DNA of 64,000 nt, taken from the NCBI GenBank assembly GCA_023678885.1, contig CM042970.1:5248355-5312354 (forward strand), read 5' to 3'. The notes beneath the pieces are model-generated. The model saw only the letters and a list, made by a program, of their open reading frames with translations. It did no database searches and was not told the origin of the DNA. Shown in pieces: positions 33,735 to 45,631 of this stretch. Position 1 is the stretch's first letter, and the number at the start of each line of letters is the position of its first letter. The DNA comes from Pogostemon cablin. Lineage: Eukaryota > Streptophyta > Magnoliopsida > Lamiales > Lamiaceae. A program made the position numbers and the translations under genes.

Positions 33735-36646
33735 CTTCTAAAAAAGATTGGTTTACTGAATTAAGATCAAAAGATGAAGGATCAGTAATGCTAGGTGATG
33801 ATCATACCTATAAGATTGTAGGAATAGGTTCTGTCAAACTTAAAATGTTTGATGGGAAAATCAGGTTGTTAAAAAATGTCAGATATGTACCAAGTTTGAG
33901 GAGAAATTTAATATCTCTTGGAATGTTAGTTTCTCAAGGTTATGAGTGTCATTTAAAGGGAGAAACACTTACTATCATAAAAGGAAAGCCAATAGTTGTT
34001 AAAGGTTTTAAGAAGTCTGATCTGTACTTCTTAGATGGTTCTGTTGTGACTGGACAGATTAATGCAACTAAGGATGATAGTAGTGTTAATATTTGGCATG
34101 GAAGCAATGGTCATATAAGTGAAAGAGGCTTGCAAGAACTTGCAAGACAGAAACTGCTTGAGATCAGTTCAACTTGCAAGTTAGATCAGTGTGAAGCTTG
34201 TATATTAGGCAAATCAAAGAGGTTAAAATTTGGTGCAGCTGAGCATAATACCAAAGCTAGATTAGAATATATTCATTCTGATCTTTGGGGACCTTCTAAG
34301 ACCTCAACAATAGGGGGTGGAAAATACTTCGCATCATTCACTGATGATTATTCAAGGAAGGTATGGATAAGAATTTTAAAGACAAAGGATGAAGCATTAT
34401 CAGTTTTTAAGGTTTGGTTGACAGAAACAGAACTGCAGACTGGAAACAAGGTTAAGTGTTTAAGAACAGATAATGGACTTGTGTTTGTATCACATGAATT
34501 CAATAAGTTCTGTCAAGAAAAAGGTATTAAGAGGCACAAAATAGTACCAGGTACACCACAACAGAATGGAGTGGCTGAAAGAATGAATCAGACACTTCTT
34601 GCAAGAGTTAGATGCATGATGAGTAGTGGAGGCTTCTCAAAAGGTTTCTGGGGTAAGTTAGTGTCAATTGCAGCTTATTTGATCAACTTGTCACCATGCA
34701 CAACACTTAAATTTAAACCACCTGAACAAGTGTCGACTGGAAGGATACCAAATTATAGTCATTTAAAGGTGATAGGTTGTCAGGTGTATTCACATCAAAA
34801 GCAAGACAAGCTGGATCCTAGAGCTGTTAAGTGTGTGCTTGTAGGTTATCCTAAAGAAGTAAAAGGGTACAGACTATGGTGTTATGAGACTAACAAGTTC
34901 ATTGTTAGTAGAGATGTAACATTTAATGAAGACAAGATGCCTTTATTAGAGAAAGGTGCTGATAAGGTCATTATTACAGATAAATGTGAGTTTGAGGTGG
35001 AGCATGATGGTAAAACAGTAATACAGCACATTCTGGATCAGAGAAATGATGATGTACATGAGGAAGATGCTGCAGAGAAGAGAGCTGAATCATCTGGTTC
35101 AAATGAAAGAAGAACTCTTAGCAGCTATCAACTGGTTAGGAATAGGTTGAGAAGACAGATCAGAACACCTATTAGATATATAGAGGCAGACACTGTGTCA
35201 TATGCACTCTATGTAGCATCAGACATTGATATCTATGAGCCAAGAACATATTCAGAAGCAATATCAGGTAAGGAGAGTATGCAGTGGTTAGATGCTATGG
35301 AAGAAGAGCTGCAATCATTAAAAAGGAATAAAACTTGGATGATTGTTGACAAACCTGCTAATCAGAAGCTTGTAGGTTGTAAGTGGATATATAAGAAGAA
35401 ATCAGTGACAAGTAAGGAATGAGGAATCAGATATAAGACAAGGCTTGTAGCAAGAGGTTTTTCACAGCAAGAAGGTGTAGATTATAATGAAATCTTCTCA
35501 CCAGTAGTCAAACATTGCTCAATAAGGATCTTGCTGTCATTAGTTACTCAATTGGATTTGGAATTGCATCAGATGGATGTAACAACTTTCTTACATGGGA
35601 ATTTAGAGGAAAAGATTTACATGAAGATTCCTGAAGGTGTTAGTTTGAAAGGTGCAGACTCAAAAGCTTGTCTGTTACTTAAATAACTGTATGGACTAAA
35701 GAAAAGCCCAAGACAGTAATATATCAGGTTTGATGATTACATTACATCAAATGGTTTTGTCAGAAGTATGTATGATAGCTGTGTGTACATAAGATGTAAG
35801 GAAGAATGCTATACTTATCTACTACTTTATGTATATGATATATTGATAGCATGCAATGATATGATAGGAATTAATACAGTAAAAGATACTTTGAGGAAGG
35901 AGTTTGACATGAAATATCTAGGTGAAGCAAGAATGATACTTGGTATGCAAATTGAAAGGGACAGATCAGCTGGTCAGCTAAGATTATTTCAAGAGTCATA
36001 CTTGGATAAGGTTCTAAAGAGGCATAATATGAATCTCTGTAAGGATGTGTCAATACCAGTTAAGCAGGGTTTAAATCTGTCATCATTTCAAGGTCCTCAA
36101 ACAGATAAAGAAAGGACAGAAATGAGCAATATACCATATGCAAGTGCAGTTGGTAGTTTGATGTATGCAATGGTGTGTTGTAGGCCAGACTTGGCTTATG
36201 TTATGAGTATGATCAATAGATTTATGAGTAATCCTGGTCTTGTACATTGGGATGCAGTGAAGTGGGCACTGAGATACATCAAAGGTACTATGTCAGTTGG
36301 ATTGAAATTTCAGAAAGAATGTACTGAGGCTGAGTTTGTTGCTCTCACAGAAGCAATCAAAGAAGGTGTTTGGTTTATTGGAATTTTAGGAGAGTTTGGT
36401 GTTCAGCAAGATGCTATTGAGATATATTGTGACAACCAAAGTGATGTACATCTATCAAAACATTAAGGATATCATGAAATGACTAAACACATTGATGTAA
36501 GACTTTACTTCATAAGAAACATGATAGAAGAGAAGTTAGTGGCTGTTAAGAAGATTAAAACAGCAGACAATCCAGCTGATGCTTTTACTAAGGCTCTACC
36601 AGTTCAGAAATATGAATTGTGTAAGAGTCTTATTGGTCTTCAATAA
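33701..36646 (+). pseudogene. Copia pol: protease, integrase, RT, partial RNase H
   Basis: Protease active site MDSGCTFHM at about 33,702. Integrase zinc-binding WHGSNGHISERG and DQCEACILGK; catalytic residues in HSDLWGP, RTDNGL and PQQNGVAERMNQ. RT starts near 35,200; QMDVTTFLHGNLEEKIY is clear, but the YVDD site reads LLYVYDILIA (35,828-35,839), losing the first catalytic Asp. Stops: TGA 35,420-35,422, TAA 35,684-35,686, TAA 35,717-35,719, TAA 36,464-36,466. RNase H is internally deleted near 36,315, joining GLKFQK to CTEAEFVALTEA, so its N-terminal acidic residues are gone. The last frame ends at TAA 36,644-36,646. Confidence 0.9.
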
Positions 36647-36739
36647 AAAGGAGGAAAGGTAGGTGTGCTGCAGCCTATAATTGCAGCAAGGTGGAGAGGT
36701 TGGATCACTTATGATGATGCATGGTCTAAGGTGGATATT

Positions 36740-37476
36740 TGTTGTATATAGATCATGCATGCATACGTATGAATGGTGTAGGTTAGCAACATACATGTTT
36801 AGGGTGATGATTAAGAAAGTAATTAGCATGATCAAACGATTGTGATCATGCTATTCACAGTAAGAGAGAATCGTTGGATGAAGGCTTGATGCTTGCAGGT
36901 GGATGATGGTTTTGTTGAGTTAGTTAGTAGTTGTATAACTACTGATCCAGCTGGCTTCAATAGGTGATGGTTTGATATAAGCAGCAAGGTGGAAACATGT
37001 TTGCTGCATAATGAGAGTCATAGGATCAGAGGTATCAGAAGTAGAAGTTGAGCTGATGGATTGGTGACTTGGCAAGTTCTTTAGGTAATTAAATCATCAG
37101 TTGTAACTGAATGCAACTGATCACATGGAAGTTGCTGAGTTTGCTGATGCATGCTGAAACCCATCGGTGTGGTATAAAAGAAATATCCCATGCATAGCAG
37201 AAAAGAGAATGATCAACATCAGTTAAGTTTCTTAAGAATTTAGGGTTTTCTCATCATCTTCTCCAAGTAGTTGTAACTTGTATTCCATCATATTAGTGAT
37301 CTCTTTCCTTAAGAAGTGGATGTAGATCTTTAAGATCGAACCACTATAAATTCTTGTCTCTTTTCTGAAGTTTGATTTCAATTTTAGATTCAATACGGGA
37401 GAGAGAGAGAGAGTGAGAAAGATAGTGTGTGCAAGATTGTTCAAAGTATAGCTCAACTTTGCATGCATTCATAAGA
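36740..37476 (+). repeat. 3' LTR of the Copia element, 737 bp
   Basis: Starts TGTTGTATATAGATC and ends cattcataaga; collinear with the 5' LTR apart from the 39-bp duplication and small indels. Confidence 0.9.
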
Positions 37477-37478
37477 CT

Positions 37479-37502
37479 ACTCTCCCTCTCTCTCTCTCTC
37501 TT
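37479..37502. repeat. CT-rich simple repeat next to the Copia insertion site
   Basis: actctccctctctctctctctctt immediately right of the 3' LTR. Confidence 0.8.
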
Positions 37503-37833
37503 AATGTCTATTGTCTAAAAATGGTATGATTTTGTGCCGGCAAGGGTGTGATTTAGTGGTGATATTTTGGTGGGATGGAGGCAATGCCAACCAACAATAT
37601 GTATGTGTGGTTGGGTGTTTGATTTGTTAATTGGTGGTGCCTGGCCTGGTAGACGTGGAAAGAAAATCATATTGTGGGGCGCCAATTAAACTGATGTAGT
37701 AGGCGAAAATAATATACTGGAAAGGCTTCTTATATAGAGTGGAGTCGAGACCTCGAAACTGAAATGATAACATATTGGTATGTTACTAATTAATTTATCA
37801 AAATTTTTTAGAAACATGAAATCTAACCTTTTA

Positions 37834-38580
37834 AATTACTCTTTTATATAATTAGGGTCTAGCACGGTATTATGTCTTGAAGCGTCAGCATGTTCTTGCT
37901 GCTCAAATATTGGTGAGGCTAGCAGAAAGGCGTTCAACTGAAGCTGTACTCTTTATAATTAATTGAGTTACTCTTTTATATCAGTTAGATTACTCTTTAT
38001 AATCAATTTATTTACTATGAACAAACTTTTAGATTACCTCCTTATGTTAATGTTTTACTTTTTATTCTTTTTTATCAACAAGATTACTTTTTTTATTAAT
38101 TAGATTACTCTTTATAATAAATTAGATTACTCTTTTATATCAATTAGCTTACTCTTTGTAATAATTAATTGAGTTACTCTTTTGTATCAATTAAGTTACT
38201 CTTTATAATAATTGAGTTACTATTGAAGAAATTTTTGGATTCCCTTTATGTTGATGTGTTTAATTTATATTTTGTTTGATCAACAACATTACTTTTTATT
38301 AATTAGATTACTTTAGTGAATTGAGTTACTCTTTTATTTGAGACGTTGATTTTGTAAAAATAAAGTTGATAAATAATTATGTAGAAATAAGTGGTCCATT
38401 TCTGAAAATAAAGTCATGTATGACAAATAATTAAAATTGCATGAAACCTGTAAAATTATAAATCATTGTATAAAACTATTAGGTTACTCTTTTTAATTAA
38501 TAAGATTACTCTTTAAAATCAATTAGATTACTCTTTGAAATAAGTAGAATTACTCTCTACTTATCATAATAATTAGATTT
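37834..38580. repeat. Degenerate repeats of an attagattactctttataatcaa motif
   Basis: The phrases attactctttataat, gagttactctttt and ttagattactc recur more than a dozen times with irregular spacing of about 20-40 bp over about 700 bp, interrupted by the NUP155-like exon and unrelated AT-rich sequence. It behaves like a decayed AT minisatellite. Confidence 0.65.
37862..37945 (+). pseudogene. Fragment resembling a nucleoporin NUP155 exon
   Basis: Plus-strand codons read ARYYVLKRQHVLAAQILVRL followed by AERRSTEA. The stretch resembles the plant NUP155 phrase YVLKRQHVLAAHVLLRLAERR, a scaffold nucleoporin of the nuclear pore inner ring. Only 28 codons are present, with no neighbouring exons, so it is a displaced gene fragment rather than a gene. 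Identification is from memory of the family. Confidence 0.6.
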
Positions 38581-38818
38581 TATTAACAAAATCATCCTGT
38601 AGTTAATCTGTAATCATTGCTGGTGTACTGATTCTTAAGCGTCAAAATATGGCTGCCTATATCCCTAAACTAATTCTGATTTTACTCTTCCCATATTCTA
38701 TAGTACTATAAAATAACAATTCTCAAGGGCATTCAGATCATGGAGAAAGAAATTCTATAGTCATCATCCGACGCAAAAATTGGCACTAACAAACCAAAAT
38801 TGGTTTGTGGATGACATG

Positions 38819-38866
38819 GTCAAAATAGGCTTTTGCCATCAAATAAAAATCGTACTCCTCCGCCCC
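38819..38866 (-). pseudogene. Short fragment resembling APC8/CDC23, minus strand
   Basis: Minus-strand codons GAEEYDFYLMAKAYFD resemble the segment of plant APC8 just before its first TPR (pattern EEDxxxDxxYLLAKSYFDCREY). It lies in inverted orientation to the larger APC8-like piece at 39,007. Short match, so tentative. Confidence 0.4.
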
Positions 38867-39006
38867 CAACTGCGACGGCGTCGTTAGCCTGAAGGGGTGG
38901 CAGAAGTCTCGGCAGGTGTGGCCAGTTCGAATCTTCCGCACCAGTCGCCACCCTCCAACCACCCCAATTTCAATTTCATCTCCGCTAACCATTGATGTAA
39001 CCAATT

Positions 39007-39213
39007 CTGCTCCGCGCCGCCATCCGCCACCTCAATGACCGCGACCTCTATTCAGCCGCCAAATGGGTAGTGGAGCAATTATTGGGAATAGAGCAGGGCC
39101 CCTTAAAACACAATCCTTCACATAATCGATTCCAGCGCAGGGCAGCTGAGCCGGAGGTAGTTGTTCCGCCACCGTCGCCACCGAGGCCTTATCCTTCTCC
39201 GCAAACGGTACCT
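39007..39213 (+). pseudogene. Truncated APC8/CDC23 N-terminal exon
   Basis: Plus-strand codons read LLRAAIRHLNDRDLYSAAKW, then VVEQLLGIEQ and SHNRFQRRAAEPEV. This matches the N-terminus of plant APC8 (ELRAAIRQLSDRCLYSAAKW, EQLVGIEQ), a TPR subunit of the anaphase-promoting complex. The match stops at 39,213 exactly where Gypsy gag sequence starts (aaggtcagtgg, also at 53,997). No start codon is evident and no later exon lies in the window. It is a non-functional 5' fragment. Confidence 0.72.
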
Positions 39214-40540
39214 AAGGTCAGTGGAAACATTCGGCATAAAGTGATCTCATTCGCTCCCTGAGCCCTCATCCACATTTGATATTTTTCAATATGCGAATAT
39301 GGATCGTAATCACAGTCAAAGATCAAGCTCGAAGGAAACTTGATCCCTTGCTGCCTAGGAGCGTTGCTAATCTCTGCCGTGAAAGGCGATGGGGCCACTG
39401 AGGTTTGAAGAACTCCTCTCGTTTCAGCCATTTTCCTTTCCAGATCTGCGAAGCGTTTGTTCACCTCCTCGTTTATCAAGGCCTGTAGATCTCCGATTTG
39501 GGCGTTCGGAAACACCCATCCGAGTTCCGTCCCTGCCTCCATTCGGACCTCTCTATGTCCCTTTCCTCTTCGTGAGGTGGGCTTCTGGTTCTTCCTGCCA
39601 CGAGGGAGGGATAGCTCGGTTGTAGGCAGATCCTCCTATGAAGGATCTCGACTCTCATGGGAATAGGGAATTGAGGATGAGCAAGACCTTGGGTTCCTCG
39701 GCCTCCTGCGTCCGTTACGCCCCCTCTGGGAAACAGACGGGGTTCTCCGCGGAACCTCCTTCTCTTCCAATCTTTCCCGAGTAGCGGGTCAGCCTCTCAT
39801 TTGATTCTGCGAGCGAGGTTGTTGAGGCTCTCCCCCACTGGACCTTCCTCTTACTTCAGCTTCCTGATCCCTTCCGGGTCGTGGCTGTGTTCGGGCTCCG
39901 TTCCCCGTCGGCACCTCCGGCGGGGGTGGATTCCTTCTTCCTGGGTTCCCTTCGAGGTGGGGCTGTCTTTGGGTTCCTGCTTCTAGGCGGCGGAAGTATT
40001 CGCTGTGCCTTCCTCCCAGTGGGATTTCATTTACACTCTCCCTTTCCTCCATGTTCCTTTTCCGTATGAAGTCGATAGTCTCTCTAGCATCACCTCTGCT
40101 ATGCTCTTTCCTGGCATCTTTTCTCCTTTCGAGGTCCTCCCACAGGTTACCGTGGCTTGCTCCATGATGGCCGCTACAACTCAACCTCGCCGTGGAATCG
40201 GGGGAGTTTTTGCGGCATACTCATCGATTATTTTCGAAATCTTCTTGTTCATTTCTTTCGTCTTCAAGGGATCACTCAAATTAGGGACCGGGATGGATCT
40301 CGCCGGAGTATGTACCTCCATGACTGGAGCACTGATTTGGACATTATTTCCGCTTCTCGTGATATTTTGTTGTGCTCTAGAACATTCTCCTCTCTCTTCA
40401 GGACCATAAGCTGGGAGACCTTCAACTCCCATCTTAATTTCCAGATACTAGGCAACACTCAGAGATTTCCCTCACAACAAAAAATAAAAACCGAAAAATT
40501 TCAAAAATGAAGAACAAGGATGGCTTAACGTAGCGTTCCC
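39213..40540 (-). pseudogene. Second, truncated Tat gag copy beyond LTR A
   Basis: Minus strand MGVEGLPAYGPEERGECSRA from 40,432, Arg/Glu-rich middle (40,184-39,789), then DLQALINEEVNKRFADLERK, PSSLIFDCDYDPYSHIEKYQ and ITLCRMFPLTLG, ending at 39,213. It duplicates 53,997-55,316 with small differences, and keeps a frame further (YDPYSHIEKYQMWMRA) where the other copy has changes. Truncated within the retrotrans_gag domain. Confidence 0.8.
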
Positions 40541-40555
40541 ACAGACGACGCCAGA
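40533..40555 (-). other. Primer-binding site next to LTR A
   Basis: Minus strand TCTGGCGTCGTCTGTGGGAA directly follows the LTR terminus; the counterpart next to LTR B is TCTGGCGCCGTCTGTG at 55,316-55,331. Confidence 0.7.
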
Positions 40556-41487
40556 TGATGACGGCTGTTCTTGGCTCGCTAATTAAGTATGTAAAAGATT
40601 TAAGATTTTAACTAACGACACCAAGAACGAATACCATAAAATACAATAATCTATAAAATCTAGACAAATAAAGAGATTAAAGCTTATCCAAAACTCAAAT
40701 TCCACCAAAAAATATCACCGATTTTATTACTCTCCTTTTAGAACAACATTAATTTTTTTTTCAAATTCTTACAAGTGTAATGGCTAAAGTGAGTGCTCAT
40801 GTCCTGCCTCTCTGCTCTGAGAGAGGTTATTTATATTATCCCTAAAACACTATAATCGGGCCAATCGCCTTGCGCCATCTGGATGAAGATAATTCGCCTT
40901 TAATGAAGCTGGCTGGTACGCCGACCGATTGCAGAGAGAACCTGGGCGCCGTTTGTTGCACTGTAGGGAGTTTGCAGGGTGTCTCCGTCCTTTACTGGCC
41001 TCCATTGATTGTTGGAGCAGGGCGTGCCAGTCAGCTGTTGTCTTCTAGTTAAGATTGTTGTCCAAGGCATCTCCTCTTCCCGTTAGCGTTGTCTTCTAGC
41101 CTGCGGTACTTGTGTTCTTTCATTATGATGCCTGTCCTTTATTATCTTGCTCTCGCCATCGTCTATTGGTCTTCGGACATGTTGGCTTTCGGTGCTGACG
41201 AGTCCATCCGAGGTCTCGGCCAGGGGGAGGGTGACAGCCGAGGTGTCTCTCCGAAGTCGAGGGTGTTTTCTAGTTTCGTACTTGTCCAGCGGACTCGTCC
41301 TTATTCGTCCTGGGCTGGGCTTCCAGATTGCTATGTTCCTTATTTGGCTGTCTTAACTCCCTTCTCTTTTCTGTCCTCTGGTTGGGCAGCCGAGGGGTTG
41401 AGCCTCCCTTTTCTAGCGTCATGGGTCTGATGGGTCTATTGGGCCTCTTGGGCCTGATAAATCATGAGGGATATATTACCCATAACA
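40556..41487 (-). repeat. LTR A of the Tat element, 932 bp
   Basis: Plus-strand ends tgatgacggctg and cccataaca. It has a primer-binding site at its lower-coordinate side and a polypurine tract (cattagcccctcg, read in reverse CGAGGGGCTAATG) at its upper side, so it serves as 3' LTR for one internal region and 5' LTR for the truncated one. Confidence 0.88.
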
Positions 41488-41981
41488 TTAGCCCCTCGAG
41501 CCTGAATAATTTCATGATTTGAGATTGTTCAGGGTCGATTCGTACTTCATAGGTTATATCCCTCATGCTTCGGAGCATGCGCTATTAGGGTTCTTTCCAT
41601 CTTGGCTTTTCGTTGTTCTCCTCTGTTGTCTTCCCTTTGCTCTATTCTTGTCTCGTCTGGTTATCCGTGTCGCCTCGAGATACTTTCATTCTGGTGGGGG
41701 TATTTCTGGTATTTGGGTGTAATCTGTCGATTTGAATTTGAATCCTCTCTGCCAGTTTCCTTTTTCTCGCTTTCCCTTACTTCTCCCTTTGATTTTGCCG
41801 GCGGTTAGTGTTCCCTTTTATCTGGTGCGCTCGTGCTCTTCTTCCAGGTATTATTCTCTCCTCTTCCTCTTTTCCCTTCTTTTCTTAATTACCTCTCTTC
41901 GCTTTTCTGGACTTATCACTGTCGTGGTCTTAGGGTTTCTTCTTCTCTTCCTCTCCCCGCGTTTATTTCATTTTTTCGATT

Positions 41982-44900
41982 ATGACTTGCGAAGGTTCTT
42001 CCTTTCTTCCTGGATCCCCCAGATCCCCCTCTCGTTCTACCAATTCCTCTCTCGATAGTTCTAGGTCATCTTCAGTGTCATCATCCTCGTCTCCGAAGGA
42101 GCGTCTGGGTCCTCCTTTTCCGTCTCGAATTGCATTTGACCAACGGGTGGCTGATTTTGTCTCTGCTTTTACGTTGGAGCCCAACACTGACATGGTGGAC
42201 GCTGGTCTTGGGTTGTTGGGCCATCTCGGGGAGCTTTCATTATGGGATAATGATACCCCTTTTTTTGCTGCCGGGGTTCCTTCATCCCTTGACGACTTAT
42301 GGTTGCGGAAGAGCCCTGTTATCGCTCTTGGGAAGTTTCAGTGCGGGGAGGACGTTGATTTCTATCTTCCTTCTCCTGATGCCCGTATGCGTTATGCTCC
42401 GCCGAACGTCGTAGCCACTTATGAGTTGCAACTTGAACTCGGCCTTAGGTTTCCCTTTCACCCCTGCATCCGAGATATTTTCGAATTCTGGGGTATAGCC
42501 CCCACTCAATTGGCTCCTAATGGTTGGGCAGCGTTAATGAGGATTTTGGTCCTTTTCCGAAAAAGGAAGTACTCCTTCTTGACCACTGCCGAGATCAATT
42601 TCCTCTATCGACTCACCCCGAATAATCGGACAAAGGGGTATTATTATCTGGTGGCGCGCCACACCAACCTTGTTTCTTCTTTACCCAGTTCAGTTAAGGG
42701 ATGGAAGAATCCGTGGTTCTGGGTTCGTGGGTCTTGGAGAGGGGACTCCGTTTATGACCTTGGGGATCCTCAAAATCCCGGCGTGCTCCCTCGGAGTTCC
42801 TTCTACATACCTGACCTTAGTGCGTGTATGTTTCCGTCGGTTATTTTTCATGTTATGTGGGACACTCTAACATTTCTTTCTTTTGTTCTATGCAGTAGGT
42901 GACATGTGTCCCTCGAGACTCTACCGGCTGAATTCTGGAAGGCTTTGCGCCGTATTTGTAGACTCTCCATGCAGCCCCTTACCTCTGGGCCCCCCTCGCG
43001 GTGCAGCCCCTTACCTCGGTTAGGATGGGGGAGGTTTCAGATCTTATCTCCTGAATAATGGAATACGATCTTGGCGGGTGTCAGGTGTGGATCTTCCGGA
43101 GAGGGGTTCCAGAAAAGCCCCTCGAGTCCTAAAGTTGAAGAAAGGGGGGTCCGAGACTGCGGTTTCTAAAACCCTCGTCCCGAAGCGAAAGCTTATATTG
43201 GTGGATGATGTTTCCGTAGAGGATACTCATGATAGCCTGCTCTGGTTACACATCCTCCAAAGAAGACCAGAGACGATGGTACAGGTGCTATCGCTGTAAG
43301 CTCCTCCGTGGCTCCTCCGGATACAGTCGAAGTTTGTGACATCAGTCCCTCTCCTTCTCCTGATGCCTTTACTCGTTCTCTTTTTATTACCTTGGGGTTC
43401 CTAGTGGTGCCGCGTCTTTTGGGGTCCGGCAGACTTTTGGTGGTACCTCTTACGGTCCCGCACCTGGCTGTTCCCCTTCGACATATGGCGGTACTACCAT
43501 GGGAAGACTCCTCTACGGTTCTGGTTGCACGGCGGTTCTTCCTTCGAGGATGCTCCTCCTACTTTGCCCCTGTTTGATGATGCTACTTCGTTCCTCCCTG
43601 TGGACCCTATGGTCGATCAGGAGCTCCTGTCGAAATATGGTCATCTGGATGAAGTGAGAAAGACCTTCTTCAGAACTCGGGAGCTTCTGTTTGATTTTGA
43701 TGCTCCCGCGTGCTTGGCCTGTGCTGCCACCTTCCCGTTTAAAGGGTGTAATCGAGAGCTCCTAGGACACATGGAGAATATGTCTGCCAAGGATTCTCTT
43801 CACATTGTTTTCTGCCATACGGGGCGACTGTCGCTCCACGCCGCTAATGCTTTACACCATATTTCCGAGCTAGAAAGGAGTGACTCCCGCTGGCAAGACG
43901 AAGTTACCTCGCTGACCCAAAAGGTGAGGGAATATGAGAGGAGGGCTTCCGCGGCTGGTGAGGCCGAAGCTTTAGTCAGGGGTCAGTTGAGAGTTGAGCA
44001 AGATAAGAGAGTCGAGCTCCAATGAACCTTTGATGTCCTCCGCCTTCGATATGATAGCCTCTTAGGTAAGTCTGCAGAAGAGAAGAGTGCTTTGGAGCTT
44101 CGGAACCAGGTGCTTTTGGATGAGATTGCCGCGCTGAAGGCTAAGCATCAGGAAGAAATCACAGCCAAGGAGAATCAGCTCCAAGCCTAGCTATCTCGGG
44201 TTCAAAATAATTTTCAAGCCTTTCGAGCGTCCTCAGAACAGGAACTTGACAAGGTGCGGCAAGAGAAAGAGGCGTTTGAAGTTTCTCATGCCCAGAGGAT
44301 CAAGGCGTCTGAAGAAGTGGTTACCGAGGTTATGAGGGAGTGCGACCTGGCCTTAGCCGAGGTAGAGCAGGTTAAAGAGGCTTTCCTCCTGTTAGAGACC
44401 GATAATTTATACTATAAGGACGTTCTTCTCCCGAAAAATAGAATTAATTGCTTCTGTTCTTGCGCTTCCGCCTTTGCCCAGGCTTCTGCCCAAAAGCCTT
44501 ATCCTGCTTGCCTCGACGACATGCGCGATATTCTTCATCAGGCCATTAGCGAGGAGAAAATACCTCCTGGAGAGACCGTGAAGGATGATCTCGATTTTAG
44601 GGTGCTCAGCGAGTATTCCGATTTCATCACCGATGTCCCCAAAGGGTCGTCCGATGATTCCGAGGAGGGCAGCTCCGATGAGGAGTTTGCCGAAGGCATT
44701 TTGAATCTTGCCGGAGGTGATTATGAGGTTGGGGGCCATCTTCCGTACCCCCTGTTAAGTCTGGGCCGTGCTGGTTCAAGAGACCCTTGTGGGGGCTGAG
44801 TTTCATATCGTTCGCGATATGCAAATTCTGGGTTTAGCTGCCACTGCTGTTGTTTCCGAAAACCCGCCCGCCGAGGGTATTGCTGCCCTTTCAATTCTAC

Positions 44901-45070
44901 CGATCCTCGAGATTGGTTCTGTCTCGGTCCGCACCGCTGATGCTGACATTCTCCCAAAGTCGACGATTGCCGAGGCTTCCTTGTGTGCTTCGTAAGATGT
45001 GGCTCCGAGAAACGAGGATCCTCTGCCTATGGAGATAGTCGGTCCTGAGACCTTTATAGCTGATCCTTGA
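41982..45070 (+). pseudogene. Antisense unit 1 of the Tat element: putative gypsy-type transposon protein
   Basis: Plus strand, opposite to pol. ATG at 41,982 opens a 306-codon frame: Ser-rich start, then GLGLLGHLGELSLWDNDTPF, LRFPFHPCIRDIFEFWGIAP, and TKGYYYLVARHTNLVSSLPS with KGWKNPWFWVRG. This resembles the plant PF04195 (putative gypsy type transposon) domain. The frame ends at a possible intron (gtatgt at about 42,826; ttctatgcag near 42,896). Later frames (43,525-44,025, 44,254-44,799) are Glu/Lys/Leu-rich coiled coil, such as LTQKVREYERRASAAGEAEA. The 5' leader (41,830-41,981) is CT-rich. Several stops break the unit. Its role in the element is not known. Confidence 0.6.
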
Positions 45071-45631
45071 AGTATCCCCGAGCCCCTAGCTCATTTTGTA
45101 TCTTCTTGCATTCTTTTTATTTTATTGGTTGATAGAGCTTTATGCTGTTTCCGTTGTAGTTGTAATCCCTCTGTTATGAATGAAGTGCTTTTTCTTTTCT
45201 AGCAATAGATATAGTAGGGGTGTTTTGGTACTTTACCTTTGCTTTTAAACATAACCGCTATTTTTCTGTCGTGTGATGTCACGTCCTTGGTCAGGCTCTA
45301 CATAGTTCAATCTGGGCCCTTCTTTTTCCTAGGGAGCTGTAAAGTCTCCTTTTCCTGGTCGTTAGATCACAGTCGTTTTTATCTCCTAATTTCTAACGAT
45401 GGAACCTGTTGCCTCTCACCGTGTTAGACGGTTTTCATCTTTGTTTTTTGAATTTCAAATCTTTCGTATCCTTCTTCTGTCTTCCCATTTATCTCATTAA
45501 CTTAATCCCCTGATATCTTGGCGATTTTCTGATTTTTTTGCTATCTTTGTGTACCCTGAGAATCCACTTTCTCCTGTTTGCCAATTCGTCCAAAACCCTA
45601 ATTTTTCAATCCTTCGTTCAATTTCCTAACA
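45071..45631 (+). other. Spacer and leader between the two antisense units
   Basis: AT/T-rich sequence. The last 100 bases before the ATG at 45,632 are pyrimidine-rich with aaaaccctaattttt, which looks like a plant 5' UTR. No protein recognised. Confidence 0.4.

Larger units (their letters stand above)
31959..37476 (+). mobile_element. Near-complete but disabled Copia LTR retrotransposon
   Basis: Two LTRs (31,959-32,732 and 36,740-37,476) flank gag and pol in the order gag, protease, integrase, RT, RNase H, which defines Copia. Flanking bases ttact (31,954-31,958) and ctact (37,477-37,481) are a likely 5-bp target duplication with one mismatch. A polypurine-like aaggtggatatt precedes the 3' LTR. 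The coding region has several stops, one frameshift, a mutated RT active site and an RNase H deletion, so the copy is not autonomous. Confidence 0.92.

Noticed and set aside
37834..38580. CRISPR-like array
   Set aside because: Repeats are degenerate, AT-rich and irregularly spaced in a plant nuclear context; no equal-length unique spacers.
39007..39213. A functional APC8 gene
   Set aside because: Only the N-terminal stretch is present without a clear start codon, and no TPR exons are found in the rest of the window.
39389..40510. Plus-strand open frames opposite the truncated gag copy
   Set aside because: Shadows of the minus-strand gag; the same shadows recur at 54,170-55,280 opposite the other gag copy.
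41089..41430. 113-codon plus-strand frame repeated at 55,864-56,205
   Set aside because: It lies inside both LTR copies and is duplicated because the LTRs are; no protein signature.
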